Position numbers and translations under genes: made by a program. From the NCBI RefSeq assembly GCF_914484835.1, contig NZ_CAJZAR010000036.1, positions 184,197-248,196 of the forward strand: DNA of 64,000 nucleotides, written 5' to 3'. This DNA comes from Paraburkholderia tropica. Its GTDB lineage: Bacteria; Pseudomonadota; Gammaproteobacteria; Burkholderiales; Burkholderiaceae. The notes beneath the pieces are model-generated. The model had not been told where the DNA came from and ran no database searches. It worked only from the letters and a program-made list of their open reading frames with translations. Positions 16,417 through 24,476 of the stretch are shown piece after piece (position 1 is the first letter of the stretch; every line of letters starts with the position of its first letter).

Positions 16417-17559
16417 TCAGAAGCGGTGGGTGATACCCACACGCGCCACGGTTTGCGTGGCGCTGCTCGAGCCGACCATCGCATAGTTGATTTCGGCCGT
16501 CGCGCCTTCGCCGCTCGCGTGCTGCCACGTCACGGTCGCGTAGATGTCCGAGCGTTTGGACAGGCCGTAGAAAATGCCCGCGCCCAGCTGATTGGCGTGA
16601 TAGCGGTTCTGCGCGGCGTTCGCCCAGTCGTAGTGGTAATTCACCGACAGGACCGTATTGCGCGTGACCGGATACTGGCCGCCCACGCCCACCACCTGCA
16701 CGCCCGTGCCGAGCGCCGTATTGCGCGTGTTCGTGTAGACCGCGTCCACGGTGCCCGCGCCCACGGCGAGGCGGCCGCCGAAGCCCCAGTTGCGCAGCGC
16801 CTGGCCCGACTCGACGATGTCGGCCGAACGCGTGAAGGTGTACGCCGCATCGAGTTGCAGCGGGCCGACGCTGTAGTCGAGGCCGAAGCTGTTCGAATCG
16901 CCGCTGCCCATATGGCCCGCGACATTGCCGAACGCGTACATCGCGCCGAACGTGAGGCCGTTGATCGTCGGGGACCGGTAGCTCACCGCGTTATTGAAGG
17001 TGTACCAGCCCGCCTGGCCGTTGAAGTCCATCGAGCCGTATTTCAGGCCCAGTTTGCTGAACGGTCCGGCCGAGGTGTAGTACGGCGGCGCCGAATACAG
17101 TTGCGGGCCCCAGCGCGCGACGGTCAGCGAGAGGAACATGAAGTCGTTCAGCTGGCCCATTGTGAGCGTGCCCCACCGGTCGTTGCTGACGCCGAACGAA
17201 GGACCGAAACCGTAGTTCGCGCCGGTCGAGGTATTGAAGGTATTGCTCACGTCGAAGATCACCTTCGTGCCGCCGCCGATGTCTTCGGTGCCGCGGAACC
17301 CGTACGCGCTTTTCCACATGATGTTCGGCTGCATCTCGACGAGCGACTTGCCGCCCGCGTTCGAGATGTACGTGATACCCGTGTCGATCGTGCCGTACAG
17401 CGTGACCTGCTGCGCGCTCGCGGCGGTGCCGGCGAGGCACAGCCCGAGCGGAATGCCGAAGCGGCCGAGGCGGGTCCAGCGGCTTGCGCGTTCCTGCTGC
17501 CTCCAGCGGCTGCGCTTGCCGGCCGCGCTGCGCGCGTGCCAGTCGCATTGGGGGTTCAT
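16417..17559 (-). CDS. Gram-negative porin (Burkholderia OmpC-like)
   Basis: The 380-residue protein has a signal sequence ending ASA-QQ, then VTLYGTIDTGITYISN, YGFRGTEDIGGGTKVIFDV and a C-terminal aromatic ending GITHRF, all typical of betaproteobacterial trimeric 16-strand porins. The N-region before the hydrophobic core is long (about 30 residues), so translation might begin later. It is first in the aglycone operon and divergent from LysR genes, so it is probably substrate-induced and lets the glycoside or aglycone cross the outer membrane. Confidence 0.93.
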   Translation of the reverse strand: MNPQCDWHARSAAGKRSRWRQQERASRWTRLGRFGIPLGLCLAGTAASAQQVTLYGTIDTGITYISNAGGKSLVEMQPNIMWKSAYGFRGTEDIGGGTKVIFDVSNTFNTSTGANYGFGPSFGVSNDRWGTLTMGQLNDFMFLSLTVARWGPQLYSAPPYYTSAGPFSKLGLKYGSMDFNGQAGWYTFNNAVSYRSPTINGLTFGAMYAFGNVAGHMGSGDSNSFGLDYSVGPLQLDAAYTFTRSADIVESGQALRNWGFGGRLAVGAGTVDAVYTNTRNTALGTGVQVVGVGGQYPVTRNTVLSVNYHYDWANAAQNRYHANQLGAGIFYGLSKRSDIYATVTWQHASGEGATAEINYAMVGSSSATQTVARVGITHRF

Positions 17560-17894
17560 CGTGATCGTCTCCTGACCTGTCTGCGTCGTTATCGTGCGGC
17601 TCGCGCGGGTGGCGGGCCGTGCTGCGCCGCGCTGTCGTTCGCAGCGCGTGGATCGAATTATTGACAGGCGCCGGCATCACGAAAAATGAAAAATATCGCG
17701 CACACTGTATTGATTGCCGTGATACCTCGGCGAAACATTGAAGGCCGCGTCCAGACTGGCTTCCGGCGCGATTTGGCGGCGTCTGCGCCTGGGGAAATCA
17801 CTAACAGCCGAACCGAACTATTGTTCCGCACAATTCGTCCCACGGCGCCTCCCACTACGCCTCCGCCACGCCCCCTTCAGCCCCACGCCTGCGC
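17560..17894. promoter_or_regulatory. Divergent promoter region between porin operon and LysR pair
   Basis: This 335-bp gene-free stretch separates the 11-gene operon from the LysR genes. It contains the inverted repeat ATTGT/ACAAT with a 5-bp spacer (17820-17834), which fits the T-N11-A form of LysR sites, within the larger motif at 17815-17837. A related half site, GAATTATTG, lies at 17653-17661 nearer the porin. Confidence 0.6.
17815..17837 (+). promoter_or_regulatory. Bipartite motif copy 1 (GAACTATTG-N9-ATTCG)
   Basis: GAACTATTG at 17815-17823 and ATTCG at 17833-17837 are separated by 9 bp. The same two words with the same spacing occur at 22774-22796 in the promoter region of the second DUF6379/TIM operon. 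A shared LysR operator is the simplest reading. Confidence 0.55.
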
Positions 17895-18821
17895 ATGCGC
17901 CTCAAAGGACTCGATCTCAATCTGCTCGTCGTGCTCGACGCGCTGCTCACCGAGCGCAGCGTCTCGCGCGCGGCGTTGCGCATCGGCCTGAAGCAGTCGG
18001 CGGTCAGTTCGGCGCTCGGCCGTCTGCGCGAGCATTTCGACGACGCGCTGCTCGAATGGCGCAACCGCCAGATGACGCCGACCACGCTCGGCTACGAACT
18101 GCAATCGACGCTGCGCACGCTGCTCCAGCGCGCGGATGTGATCGCCAACGCCAATCACGCGTTCGTGCCCGCCGACGCGCAGCAGGAGTTCGTGGTGCTG
18201 TGTTCCGATTACGTCGCGCAGGTGTTCATGCCGCGCGTGATCGCGCGGCTGATGGAGGCCGCGCCGCACGTGTCGCTGTCGATCCGTCCGCTGATCAGCC
18301 TGCTGCCGCGCGCGCGCAATCTGATGGGCGATGAAATCGAGCGGCGCGGCGCGCATCTCGCGATCGCGCCGAAGGAGTTCACGTCGGCGGATCAGCCTTC
18401 CATCGATCTCTTTCACGAAACGTTCACCTGCATCGTCTCGCGCGACAACGCGCTGGTCGGCAAGACGCTGAGCACGAAGCAGTATTCGACGCTGCCGCAC
18501 GTCATCGCGACGTTCATGGATTCGGCCGCGAACACGGTGGAAGGCCGCCGCCTCGAACGCGCGGGCGTGGCGCGCAAGGTCGATGTGATCGTGCCCAACT
18601 TTCTGCTGGTACCCGAATTCGTGATCGGCACCGAGCGCATCGGCACGGTGCCGTCGCGTCTCGCGCTCGACTGGGAGCGCACGATGCCGTTGCGCGTGGT
18701 GCCCGCACCGTTCGCGGCGATCGACGTCTGGGAGACGCTGCAAGTGAGCGCGGCGCACGCGGGCGATCCCGCGGTGGAATGGCTCGCGCGCACGATCGTC
18801 GACTGCGCGAGCGGCTTTTGA
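17895..18821 (+). CDS. LysR-family regulator, NahR/NodD subgroup
   Basis: A 308-residue LysR protein with an N-terminal winged helix-turn-helix (DLNLLVVLDALLTERSVSRAALRIGLKQSAVSSALGRLREHF) and an effector domain typical of the NahR/LinR/NodD subgroup, which senses aromatic compounds. It is divergent from the porin-led operon and immediately upstream of a second, similar LysR gene. It probably activates the aromatic/glycoside operons in response to the aglycone or an intermediate. Confidence 0.93.
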   Translation: MRLKGLDLNLLVVLDALLTERSVSRAALRIGLKQSAVSSALGRLREHFDDALLEWRNRQMTPTTLGYELQSTLRTLLQRADVIANANHAFVPADAQQEFVVLCSDYVAQVFMPRVIARLMEAAPHVSLSIRPLISLLPRARNLMGDEIERRGAHLAIAPKEFTSADQPSIDLFHETFTCIVSRDNALVGKTLSTKQYSTLPHVIATFMDSAANTVEGRRLERAGVARKVDVIVPNFLLVPEFVIGTERIGTVPSRLALDWERTMPLRVVPAPFAAIDVWETLQVSAAHAGDPAVEWLARTIVDCASGF

Positions 18822-18846
18822 TGCGGCTTTTGATGCGGCTTTTGAA
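18811..18846. repeat. 12-bp tandem repeat, three copies
   Basis: The unit GCGGCTTTTGAT is repeated three times (last base of the third copy differs) across the stop codon of the first LysR gene. Copies begin at 18811, 18823 and 18835. Confidence 0.85.
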
Positions 18847-18858
18847 GGACCTCGCGCC

Positions 18859-19797
18859 ATGCGTTATCGCTCGATCGATCTGAACCTGCTCGTGGTGCTC
18901 GACGCGCTGCTCGACGACCCGAGCGTCACGCGCGTGGCCGACCGGCTCAACGTGGGGCAGCCCGCGATCAGCGCCATGCTCGCGCGCCTGCGCGAACATT
19001 TCGGCGATCCGCTGCTCGTGCAGCAGGGCCGCACGCTCACGCTCAGTCCCGTTGCGCTCGAACTCAAACCCGCCGTGCACGGCTGGCTCGAACGCGCGCG
19101 CGTGCTGACGTCCGCGAAACCCGGCTTCGATCCCTCGCGCGCGGAGCGGCGCTTTTCGATTGCCTGTTCGGAGATCGTCGCGGGCTTCGTGCTGCCGCTG
19201 ATGAGCGCGCGTCTCGCGCGGACCGCGCCCGGCGTCAGCCTGAACGTGCGGACCTTCAGCGCGTTTCGTTCGGCGCGCGCGCCCGCCGTCGAAGTGCTCG
19301 AACGCCAGGGCGTGGACTTCGTGGTGCTGCCGTCGCTGTTCACGTCGGCGGACCATCCGCGCCGTCCGCTGCTCACGGCGCCGTATCGCTGTCTCGTGTG
19401 GCGCGGCAACGAAGCCGCGCGCGGCCCGCTCGACGAAGCGGCGTTCTACGCGCTGCCGCATATCGTGCCGACGCTGCTCGACGGCAGCGTGGCGACCATC
19501 GAGTCCGACGATGCGCTGATCCATCGCGCGCAGCGCGAGCGCGTCGTGCGCACCGAGCATCTGCTCGCGATTCCGTTCGCGATTCCCGGCACGCCGCTGA
19601 TCGCCACGTTGCCGTCGTTCGTCGCCGAGCGCTTCGCGGCCCGGCAGCGCGAACTGCGCGTCGTCGATTGTCCGATCCCGTTGCCGCCGCTCGCCGAAGT
19701 CGTGCAGTGGCAGCAGACGCGCGAAAACGATCCCGCCTATGCGTGGTTCAAGGACACGCTGATCGACTGCGCGCGCGAGATCGCGCCGGTTGCCTGA
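18859..19797 (+). CDS. LysR-family regulator, NahR/NodD subgroup (tandem paralogue)
   Basis: A 312-residue LysR protein with helix-turn-helix segment DLNLLVVLDALLDDPSVTRVADRLNVGQPAISAMLARLREHFGDPLL. It shares the LNLLVVLDALL start and overall architecture with the preceding gene but differs through the effector domain, so the two may respond to different ligands or form a regulatory pair. It is followed by the convergent MFS gene of the next operon. Confidence 0.93.
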   Translation: MRYRSIDLNLLVVLDALLDDPSVTRVADRLNVGQPAISAMLARLREHFGDPLLVQQGRTLTLSPVALELKPAVHGWLERARVLTSAKPGFDPSRAERRFSIACSEIVAGFVLPLMSARLARTAPGVSLNVRTFSAFRSARAPAVEVLERQGVDFVVLPSLFTSADHPRRPLLTAPYRCLVWRGNEAARGPLDEAAFYALPHIVPTLLDGSVATIESDDALIHRAQRERVVRTEHLLAIPFAIPGTPLIATLPSFVAERFAARQRELRVVDCPIPLPPLAEVVQWQQTRENDPAYAWFKDTLIDCAREIAPVA

Positions 19798-19849
19798 CGC
19801 GCGCGGCGTCGTCTGCAAAGCGTGAAAATCTGAAAGCCTGAAAAACAAA

Positions 19850-19878
19850 ACGCCATGCCGGTATGCGCGGCATGGCGT
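19850..19878 (-). terminator. Rho-independent terminator for the minus-strand MFS operon
   Basis: ACGCCATGCC (19850-19859) pairs perfectly with GGCATGGCGT (19869-19878) around a 9-nt loop. Read on the minus strand the stem is followed by a T-rich tract (TTTTGTTTTT), as expected for an intrinsic terminator after the gene ending at 19902. Confidence 0.85.
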
Positions 19879-19901
19879 CGATCAAGCGTCGAATCGAACG
19901 G

Positions 19902-21128
19902 TCACTGACCGGCGGTCGTCCCTTGCGGCACGCCCCAGCCTTCGCGGCGCGCACGCGGCACGGCGGCGAGCACGAGCAGCGCAAACACCGCGAGACTCAT
20001 GCCGCCGAGCCAGCCGAGCGACACGCCGATGCTGCCCGCCGCCTTCATCGCGCCGATGGCGACCGGCGCGCTGATGAACTGGCCGAGGAAGAACGCGCAC
20101 ATCCAGATGCCGGTGCCGCGTCCGCGCAGTTCGAACGGCAGGCGCTGCAAAGCCATCGTCAGCAGCACGGGCAGCACGAAACCGCCGCCGAGCTGATGCA
20201 CCGTGGCAGCCACGACGTCCATATGCGGATCGCCGGTGCGGCCGAGCGCGACGAGCCCCGCGCCCATCAGCAGGAAGGGCAGGCACACGATCACGTCGAG
20301 GCGGATGCGCAGCGCCGCGCGGCGGAACAGGAACGCGCCGATCGGAATCGCAATGCTCGCAATCGAAATCAGCACGCCAATGCTCGCGGGCGAGGTCACG
20401 CCGTGGCTCGCGAGCACGGCGCCCATCTGCACGGGAATCAGGTAGAACAGCAGCGAGCCGATCACCGTGAGCACGCCGTTGCCGAGCAGCATGCCCCACG
20501 GGAAGCGCGTCGTCTGCGAGGCTTCGCGCTCGCGCGGCGCGGGCTCCCAGGTCCAGAGCAGCGTGGCGGCGAACAGCACGAGACTGAGCGCGTACATCGC
20601 GAACGGAATGCGCCAGTTGTCGCGCCCGAGCACGCCGCCGAGCATGATGAACGCAATGCCCGAGACGGACGCGATGCCCGACTGCGCCGACAGCCATTTC
20701 ACGCGTTCGGAGCCGGTGAAGTAGTCGCCGAGCAAGGTCGTGCTGCAGACCATGATGACGGCCTCCGCGACGCCCACGCCGAGGCGGCTCACGAGGATTT
20801 GCGGCAGCGTATGCAGATAGAGCGGCGCGGTCCCGCACAGCACATAGAACAGCAGCGCGAAGAGATAGGCGCGGCGCCGGCCGATACGGTCCGCCGCCAG
20901 CCCGATCACGGGCGCGAGCAGCGCCACGCACAGCGAGGGCACGGTCAGCGCCATCGGCACCAGGAAATCGACGCCGGGCGTCGCCGCGAATTCGGCGTGC
21001 AGGCTCGGCAGCAGCGGCGCCATCACAACCGCGCCCATCACCGACATCGTCGATGCCACGCTCAGCACGAGGCCTTGCGCCGTGCCGGCCTGCCGTTGCG
21101 GGCCGCCGGCTTGTGCTCTATTTGTCAT
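19902..21128 (-). CDS. MFS transporter (drug/aromatic acid type, DHA1-like)
   Basis: A 408-residue protein with about 12 membrane segments. The loop 2-3 MFS signature is GLAADRIGRRRAYLFA and the central region has ERVKWLSAQSGIASVSG. The substrate is not evident. It is the last gene in the unit that starts with a TIM-barrel/DUF6379 pair, so import of a glycoside or export of a pathway product is likely. An intrinsic terminator follows. Confidence 0.88.
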   Translation of the reverse strand: MTNRAQAGGPQRQAGTAQGLVLSVASTMSVMGAVVMAPLLPSLHAEFAATPGVDFLVPMALTVPSLCVALLAPVIGLAADRIGRRRAYLFALLFYVLCGTAPLYLHTLPQILVSRLGVGVAEAVIMVCSTTLLGDYFTGSERVKWLSAQSGIASVSGIAFIMLGGVLGRDNWRIPFAMYALSLVLFAATLLWTWEPAPREREASQTTRFPWGMLLGNGVLTVIGSLLFYLIPVQMGAVLASHGVTSPASIGVLISIASIAIPIGAFLFRRAALRIRLDVIVCLPFLLMGAGLVALGRTGDPHMDVVAATVHQLGGGFVLPVLLTMALQRLPFELRGRGTGIWMCAFFLGQFISAPVAIGAMKAAGSIGVSLGWLGGMSLAVFALLVLAAVPRARREGWGVPQGTTAGQ

Positions 21129-21252
21129 ACGCGTCTCCTTGCGGCCGTCGTGGCGGCCGTTGTCTCATAGGTGTGTCGCTACATCGGTTCGAGCCGGGCG
21201 CGCGAGCGCATGCTACCAGCATTCGCGCGCCCGGCGCCCGATTTCCCTCGGA

Positions 21253-21639
21253 TCAGCCCAGCGTCAGGCGCTTGCGATCCTTCCCCACCAGCGTGAACGG
21301 CAGGTAGGAAATGCGCAGATGCTGCTCGATCTGCACGTCGTGCTCGCCCGTCGCGGGCAGCGCGCCGTCCACTTCGAGCCGCGCGACTTCGCCGAAGCCC
21401 CAGCGCGCGTCGTGCGCCGCGCCGAGCTGCGCGAGCGCGAAGCTGCCGTCGGCGACGCACAGCGTCATGCGCTCGGGCGCGACCGGCTCGCCGTCGATCG
21501 TCAGCGCGATCTGCTCGACCATCGACAGACCGAGCGCGCGGTAATAAGGCAGCCGCACGTCGACCGAGAAGCCGTTCGGCTCGCCCGCTTCGAGACGCGG
21601 GCGCAGGCTGTTTTCACAAAGGATGTATTTATCGAACAT
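21253..21639 (-). CDS. DUF6379-type protein, putative C-glycoside deglycosidase beta subunit (second copy)
   Basis: The 128-residue protein shares with the 2358-2735 protein the core GFSVDVRLPYYRALGLSMVEQIALTIDGE and the HDVQIEQHLRISYLPF segment. The ATG at 21639 follows GGAGACACAC; longer starts would read into the TIM-barrel gene. It lies 49 bp after the TIM-barrel gene, an order reversed from unit A, where the small gene comes first. The two pairs could serve different glycosides. Confidence 0.8.
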   Translation of the reverse strand: MFDKYILCENSLRPRLEAGEPNGFSVDVRLPYYRALGLSMVEQIALTIDGEPVAPERMTLCVADGSFALAQLGAAHDARWGFGEVARLEVDGALPATGEHDVQIEQHLRISYLPFTLVGKDRKRLTLG

Positions 21640-21688
21640 GGTGTGTGTCTCCGCGAATGGATGCTGTGAGCGTTCGCCGTGATTTGCC

Positions 21689-22693
21689 TTATGCCGCCAC
21701 CGGCGCGTATTGCTCCAGCAGACGCTCGAACATCGCATGCTGCCGGCGCACCTGCTCGACGCTGTCGACTTCGAAGGCGTCCTGCACGTGGCGATTGCCT
21801 TCGTATTCGCTCGACAGATAGCCGTCGTAGCCGCCCTCCACGAGCACCGGCAGGATTTCGTCGTACGGGATGCTCGGCTCGATGCACTCGGGCGTCATCT
21901 CGTAGAACTTCGCGTGAATGTGGTGAATGCGCGGCATGAATTCGAGCAGCCGCTTCGGGCTCGACCAGATCGTGTGGCGCACGGTTTCGGCCATCGCCAG
22001 CTCGACGCCCGTGCCGCCCATCTGCCGCACGTCCTGCAGCAGATACTCGGAGAGCGTGCGATCGTCGTAAGCGGCGCAGATGAAATCGGCGACCTGCTCG
22101 CGCGCGCCCATGCGCACGAAGCGGTCGCGCATCACGCGCGGATAGTGCTTCACGAAAATGCCCATGTCGGGCATGAAGCCGATGTGCTGCGTGCCGAGCC
22201 GTTCCATCGACTCCGCGTGACGCATGATCCACGGATGGTCGAAATGCAGCGGCGAATGCACTTCGAGCAGCATCTTCACGTCGTAGCGTTCGGCCGCGCT
22301 CACGCAGCGCGCGAGGATGTGCGGCGAGACGCTCACGAGCACGCGCACGAAGCGGCAGCCGAGGCGATGCGCGTGGCGCAGGTCGGCTTCGATCGAGGCG
22401 ACGCATTCGTCGTCGGTCAGTCGGCGGTCCGGGTAACGCTTGGTATCGAGAAAAAGGTCGTGGCAGACCGGCGTCGTGCCGTACTGCGCCATCCAGTCGT
22501 GCCACTGCGCGTAAAAGTCGTCGGATGCGTGCGGGGCGCGAGGAATCATCTGCTCGCTCACGATCTCGATGCCGTTCGCGCCGATTTTCGCCGCCTCGGC
22601 GATGCAGCCTTCGAGATCCAGCTTGCGCAGGAAAAATTCCTCCTGATAGCTGTAGAGGCTGATTCCGCGCTGGATGCGGGCGGGTTTGGACAT
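21689..22693 (-). CDS. TIM-barrel protein, putative C-glycoside deglycosidase alpha subunit (second copy)
   Basis: A 334-residue xylose-isomerase-like barrel. Probable metal ligands are E144 (LLEVH), D176 (FMPDMG), H260 (HHIHAK) and E296 (SSEYEG). These segments align one-for-one with the unit A barrel (LGLELH, FIPDFG, HIHGK, SSEYEG), while the rest has diverged. It is the first gene of unit C and is preceded by the bipartite motif at 22774-22796. The deglycosidase role is inferred from the DUF6379 partner and known DgpBC/CarBC complexes. Confidence 0.85.
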   Translation of the reverse strand: MSKPARIQRGISLYSYQEEFFLRKLDLEGCIAEAAKIGANGIEIVSEQMIPRAPHASDDFYAQWHDWMAQYGTTPVCHDLFLDTKRYPDRRLTDDECVASIEADLRHAHRLGCRFVRVLVSVSPHILARCVSAAERYDVKMLLEVHSPLHFDHPWIMRHAESMERLGTQHIGFMPDMGIFVKHYPRVMRDRFVRMGAREQVADFICAAYDDRTLSEYLLQDVRQMGGTGVELAMAETVRHTIWSSPKRLLEFMPRIHHIHAKFYEMTPECIEPSIPYDEILPVLVEGGYDGYLSSEYEGNRHVQDAFEVDSVEQVRRQHAMFERLLEQYAPVAA

Positions 22694-22773
22694 GCTGTCT
22701 CCGTCTTTGTGGTGAGCCTGAGACGGATTATTCGGCGGCCGCGACGCAATGAAAATTGATAGTTTTCGCGTGT

Positions 22774-22796
22774 GAACTATTGAATTTCGTGATTCG
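22774..22796 (+). promoter_or_regulatory. Bipartite motif copy 2 (GAACTATTG-N9-ATTCG)
   Basis: GAACTATTG at 22774-22782, 9 bp, then ATTCG at 22792-22796, identical in words and spacing to 17815-17837. It lies about 80-100 bp upstream of the TIM-barrel gene, a suitable place for an activator site. Confidence 0.55.
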
Positions 22797-22919
22797 ACGG
22801 TTCGTCCTCAAAACCGCACACCGAAAAATCTTTTCGTTCTGAACCCAATGCCGTCGCCTTCTTCGCCGGAAGGCGCGCCTGCATAGTCTCGCCATGGATC
22901 GCCGTCCGGTTCGATCCGC

Positions 22920-22996
22920 GCAATCCGGAAGCAATCCGGAAGCAATCCGGCAGCAATACCGGGGCAATAACCCACGCAATACCCTGGCAATACGAA
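22920..22996. repeat. Intergenic 11-bp tandem repeat (GCAATCCGGAA-type)
   Basis: Two perfect units GCAATCCGGAA (22920, 22931) are followed by degenerate units at 22942, 22953, 22964, 22976 and 22987. All begin with GCAAT and diverge gradually. It lies about 90-165 bp upstream of the ACS transporter gene. Confidence 0.8.
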
Positions 22997-23084
22997 GCGC
23001 GACCGTTCATGCACAGGCCTCCAGCCACGAGAGGCCGCATGGCGCCGTCGAACGCTCGTCACGACCATCCATCAGGAGACAACG

Positions 23085-24392
23085 ATGTCCTCACAGCCCG
23101 CCCTGCCCGCGGATATCCATCGCGCGTCCGCGGATGCCACGTTCCGCAAGGCCGCCTGGCGCTTCATGCCGCTGCTGTTCGTCTGTTATGTGGTCGCTTA
23201 CCTCGACCGCGTGAACGTCGGCTTCGCCAAGCTCCAGATGCTCAACGACCTGAACTTCAGCGAGGCCGTCTACGGTCTGGGCGCGGGTCTGTTTTTCGTC
23301 GGCTACTTTCTGTTCGAGGTGCCCAGCAACCTGCTGCTGCATCGGGTCGGCGCGCGCCGCTGGATCGCGCGCATCATGGTGACCTGGGCGCTGCTCTCGC
23401 TCGCCACCGCGTGGGTCACCACGCCGACGATGTTCTACGTCGTGCGCTTCCTGCTCGGCGTGGCCGAAGCGGGGTTTTATCCAGGCATGATCCTGTACTT
23501 GACCTACTGGTTTCCGTCGCAACGGCGCGGCAAGATGATGGCCGTGCTGACCGCGGGAAATCCCGTGTCGGGCATGCTCGGCGGGCCGCTTTCCGGTTAC
23601 ATCATGCATGCCTTCGCGGGCGTCGCCGGTCATGCGGGATGGCAGTGGCTGTTCATCATCGAGTCGGTGCCGGCGATCGCGCTCGGCATCATCGTCTTCT
23701 TCTTTCTGGACGACCGCGTGAAAGACGCCCACTGGCTCAGCGACGAAGAAAAGGCGCACATCCTCCAGGAAGTCGAAGGCGACGCGGCCGGGCGCACGCA
23801 TGGCTCGTTCAAGGACGCCGTGTCCTCCGCCTGGGTCTGGCTGCTGGGTCTGATCCTGTTCGGCATCATCATGGGATCGTATGCCATCGGCTTCTGGCAG
23901 CCGACCATCATCAAGGCCTCGGGCGTCAACGACCCGCTGACGGTCGGGCTGCTCTCGACGATTCCCTACACGTGCGCGCTGATCGCCATGATGCTGGTGG
24001 GCCGCAGCGCCGACCGCCTGCGCGAGCGCCGCTGGCACGTCAGCGCCCCCGCGCTCGTGGCCGCGCTGGGCTTCTGTCTCTGCGCGTTGAGCGGCAATCA
24101 GATCGTGCCCGCGATGATCGGGCTCTCGCTCGCCGCGGCGGGCATCATTTCCGCGCTGCCGATGTTCTGGGCGCTGCCCACCTCGTTCCTCGGTGGCACC
24201 GCCGCCGCAGCGGGCATCGCGCTGATCAATTCGACCGGCAATCTCGCGGGCTTCGTCAGCCCGTCCGTCATGGGCTGGCTCAAAACCGAAACGCATTCCC
24301 TGACCTCGGGGCTCTACCTCGTCGCGGGCAGTCTCACGCTCTCGGCGATCCTGATTCTGGTGTTCCTGCCGGCCCGGGTCGTCAACCGCTGA
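23085..24392 (+). CDS. MFS transporter, anion:cation symporter (ACS) family
   Basis: A 435-residue, 12-segment transporter with the ACS-type N-terminus FMPLLFVCYVVAYLDRVNVGFAKLQM, the VRFLLGVAEAGFYPGMILYLTYWFP segment and SQRRGKMMA. Family members import tartrate, phthalate, glucarate and similar organic anions. An ATG after AGGAGAC gives the start. The IlvD-type dehydratase gene follows by 84 bp, so the substrate is probably a sugar acid. Confidence 0.92.
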   Translation: MSSQPALPADIHRASADATFRKAAWRFMPLLFVCYVVAYLDRVNVGFAKLQMLNDLNFSEAVYGLGAGLFFVGYFLFEVPSNLLLHRVGARRWIARIMVTWALLSLATAWVTTPTMFYVVRFLLGVAEAGFYPGMILYLTYWFPSQRRGKMMAVLTAGNPVSGMLGGPLSGYIMHAFAGVAGHAGWQWLFIIESVPAIALGIIVFFFLDDRVKDAHWLSDEEKAHILQEVEGDAAGRTHGSFKDAVSSAWVWLLGLILFGIIMGSYAIGFWQPTIIKASGVNDPLTVGLLSTIPYTCALIAMMLVGRSADRLRERRWHVSAPALVAALGFCLCALSGNQIVPAMIGLSLAAAGIISALPMFWALPTSFLGGTAAAAGIALINSTGNLAGFVSPSVMGWLKTETHSLTSGLYLVAGSLTLSAILILVFLPARVVNR

Positions 24393-24476
24393 GGCGCGCG
24401 CCCGCCGCCGCCACCGGACGCATCGAACGAACGAGCGCCCAGGCACACCTGCAAGCGAAATTTTTGGAGAAACGTC

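Larger units (their letters stand above)
22694..23084. promoter_or_regulatory. Divergent promoter region between TIM/DUF6379 operon and ACS transporter
   Basis: This 391-bp region has no gene. The half near 22694 is AT-richer and holds the bipartite motif at 22774-22796 and an inverted repeat ATAGTT/AACTAT (22759-22764 and 22775-22780). The half near 23084 holds the GCAAT tandem repeats. Confidence 0.6.

Noticed and set aside
22920..22996. CRISPR array
   Set aside because: Units are only 11 bp, contiguous without spacers, and no cas genes are present.
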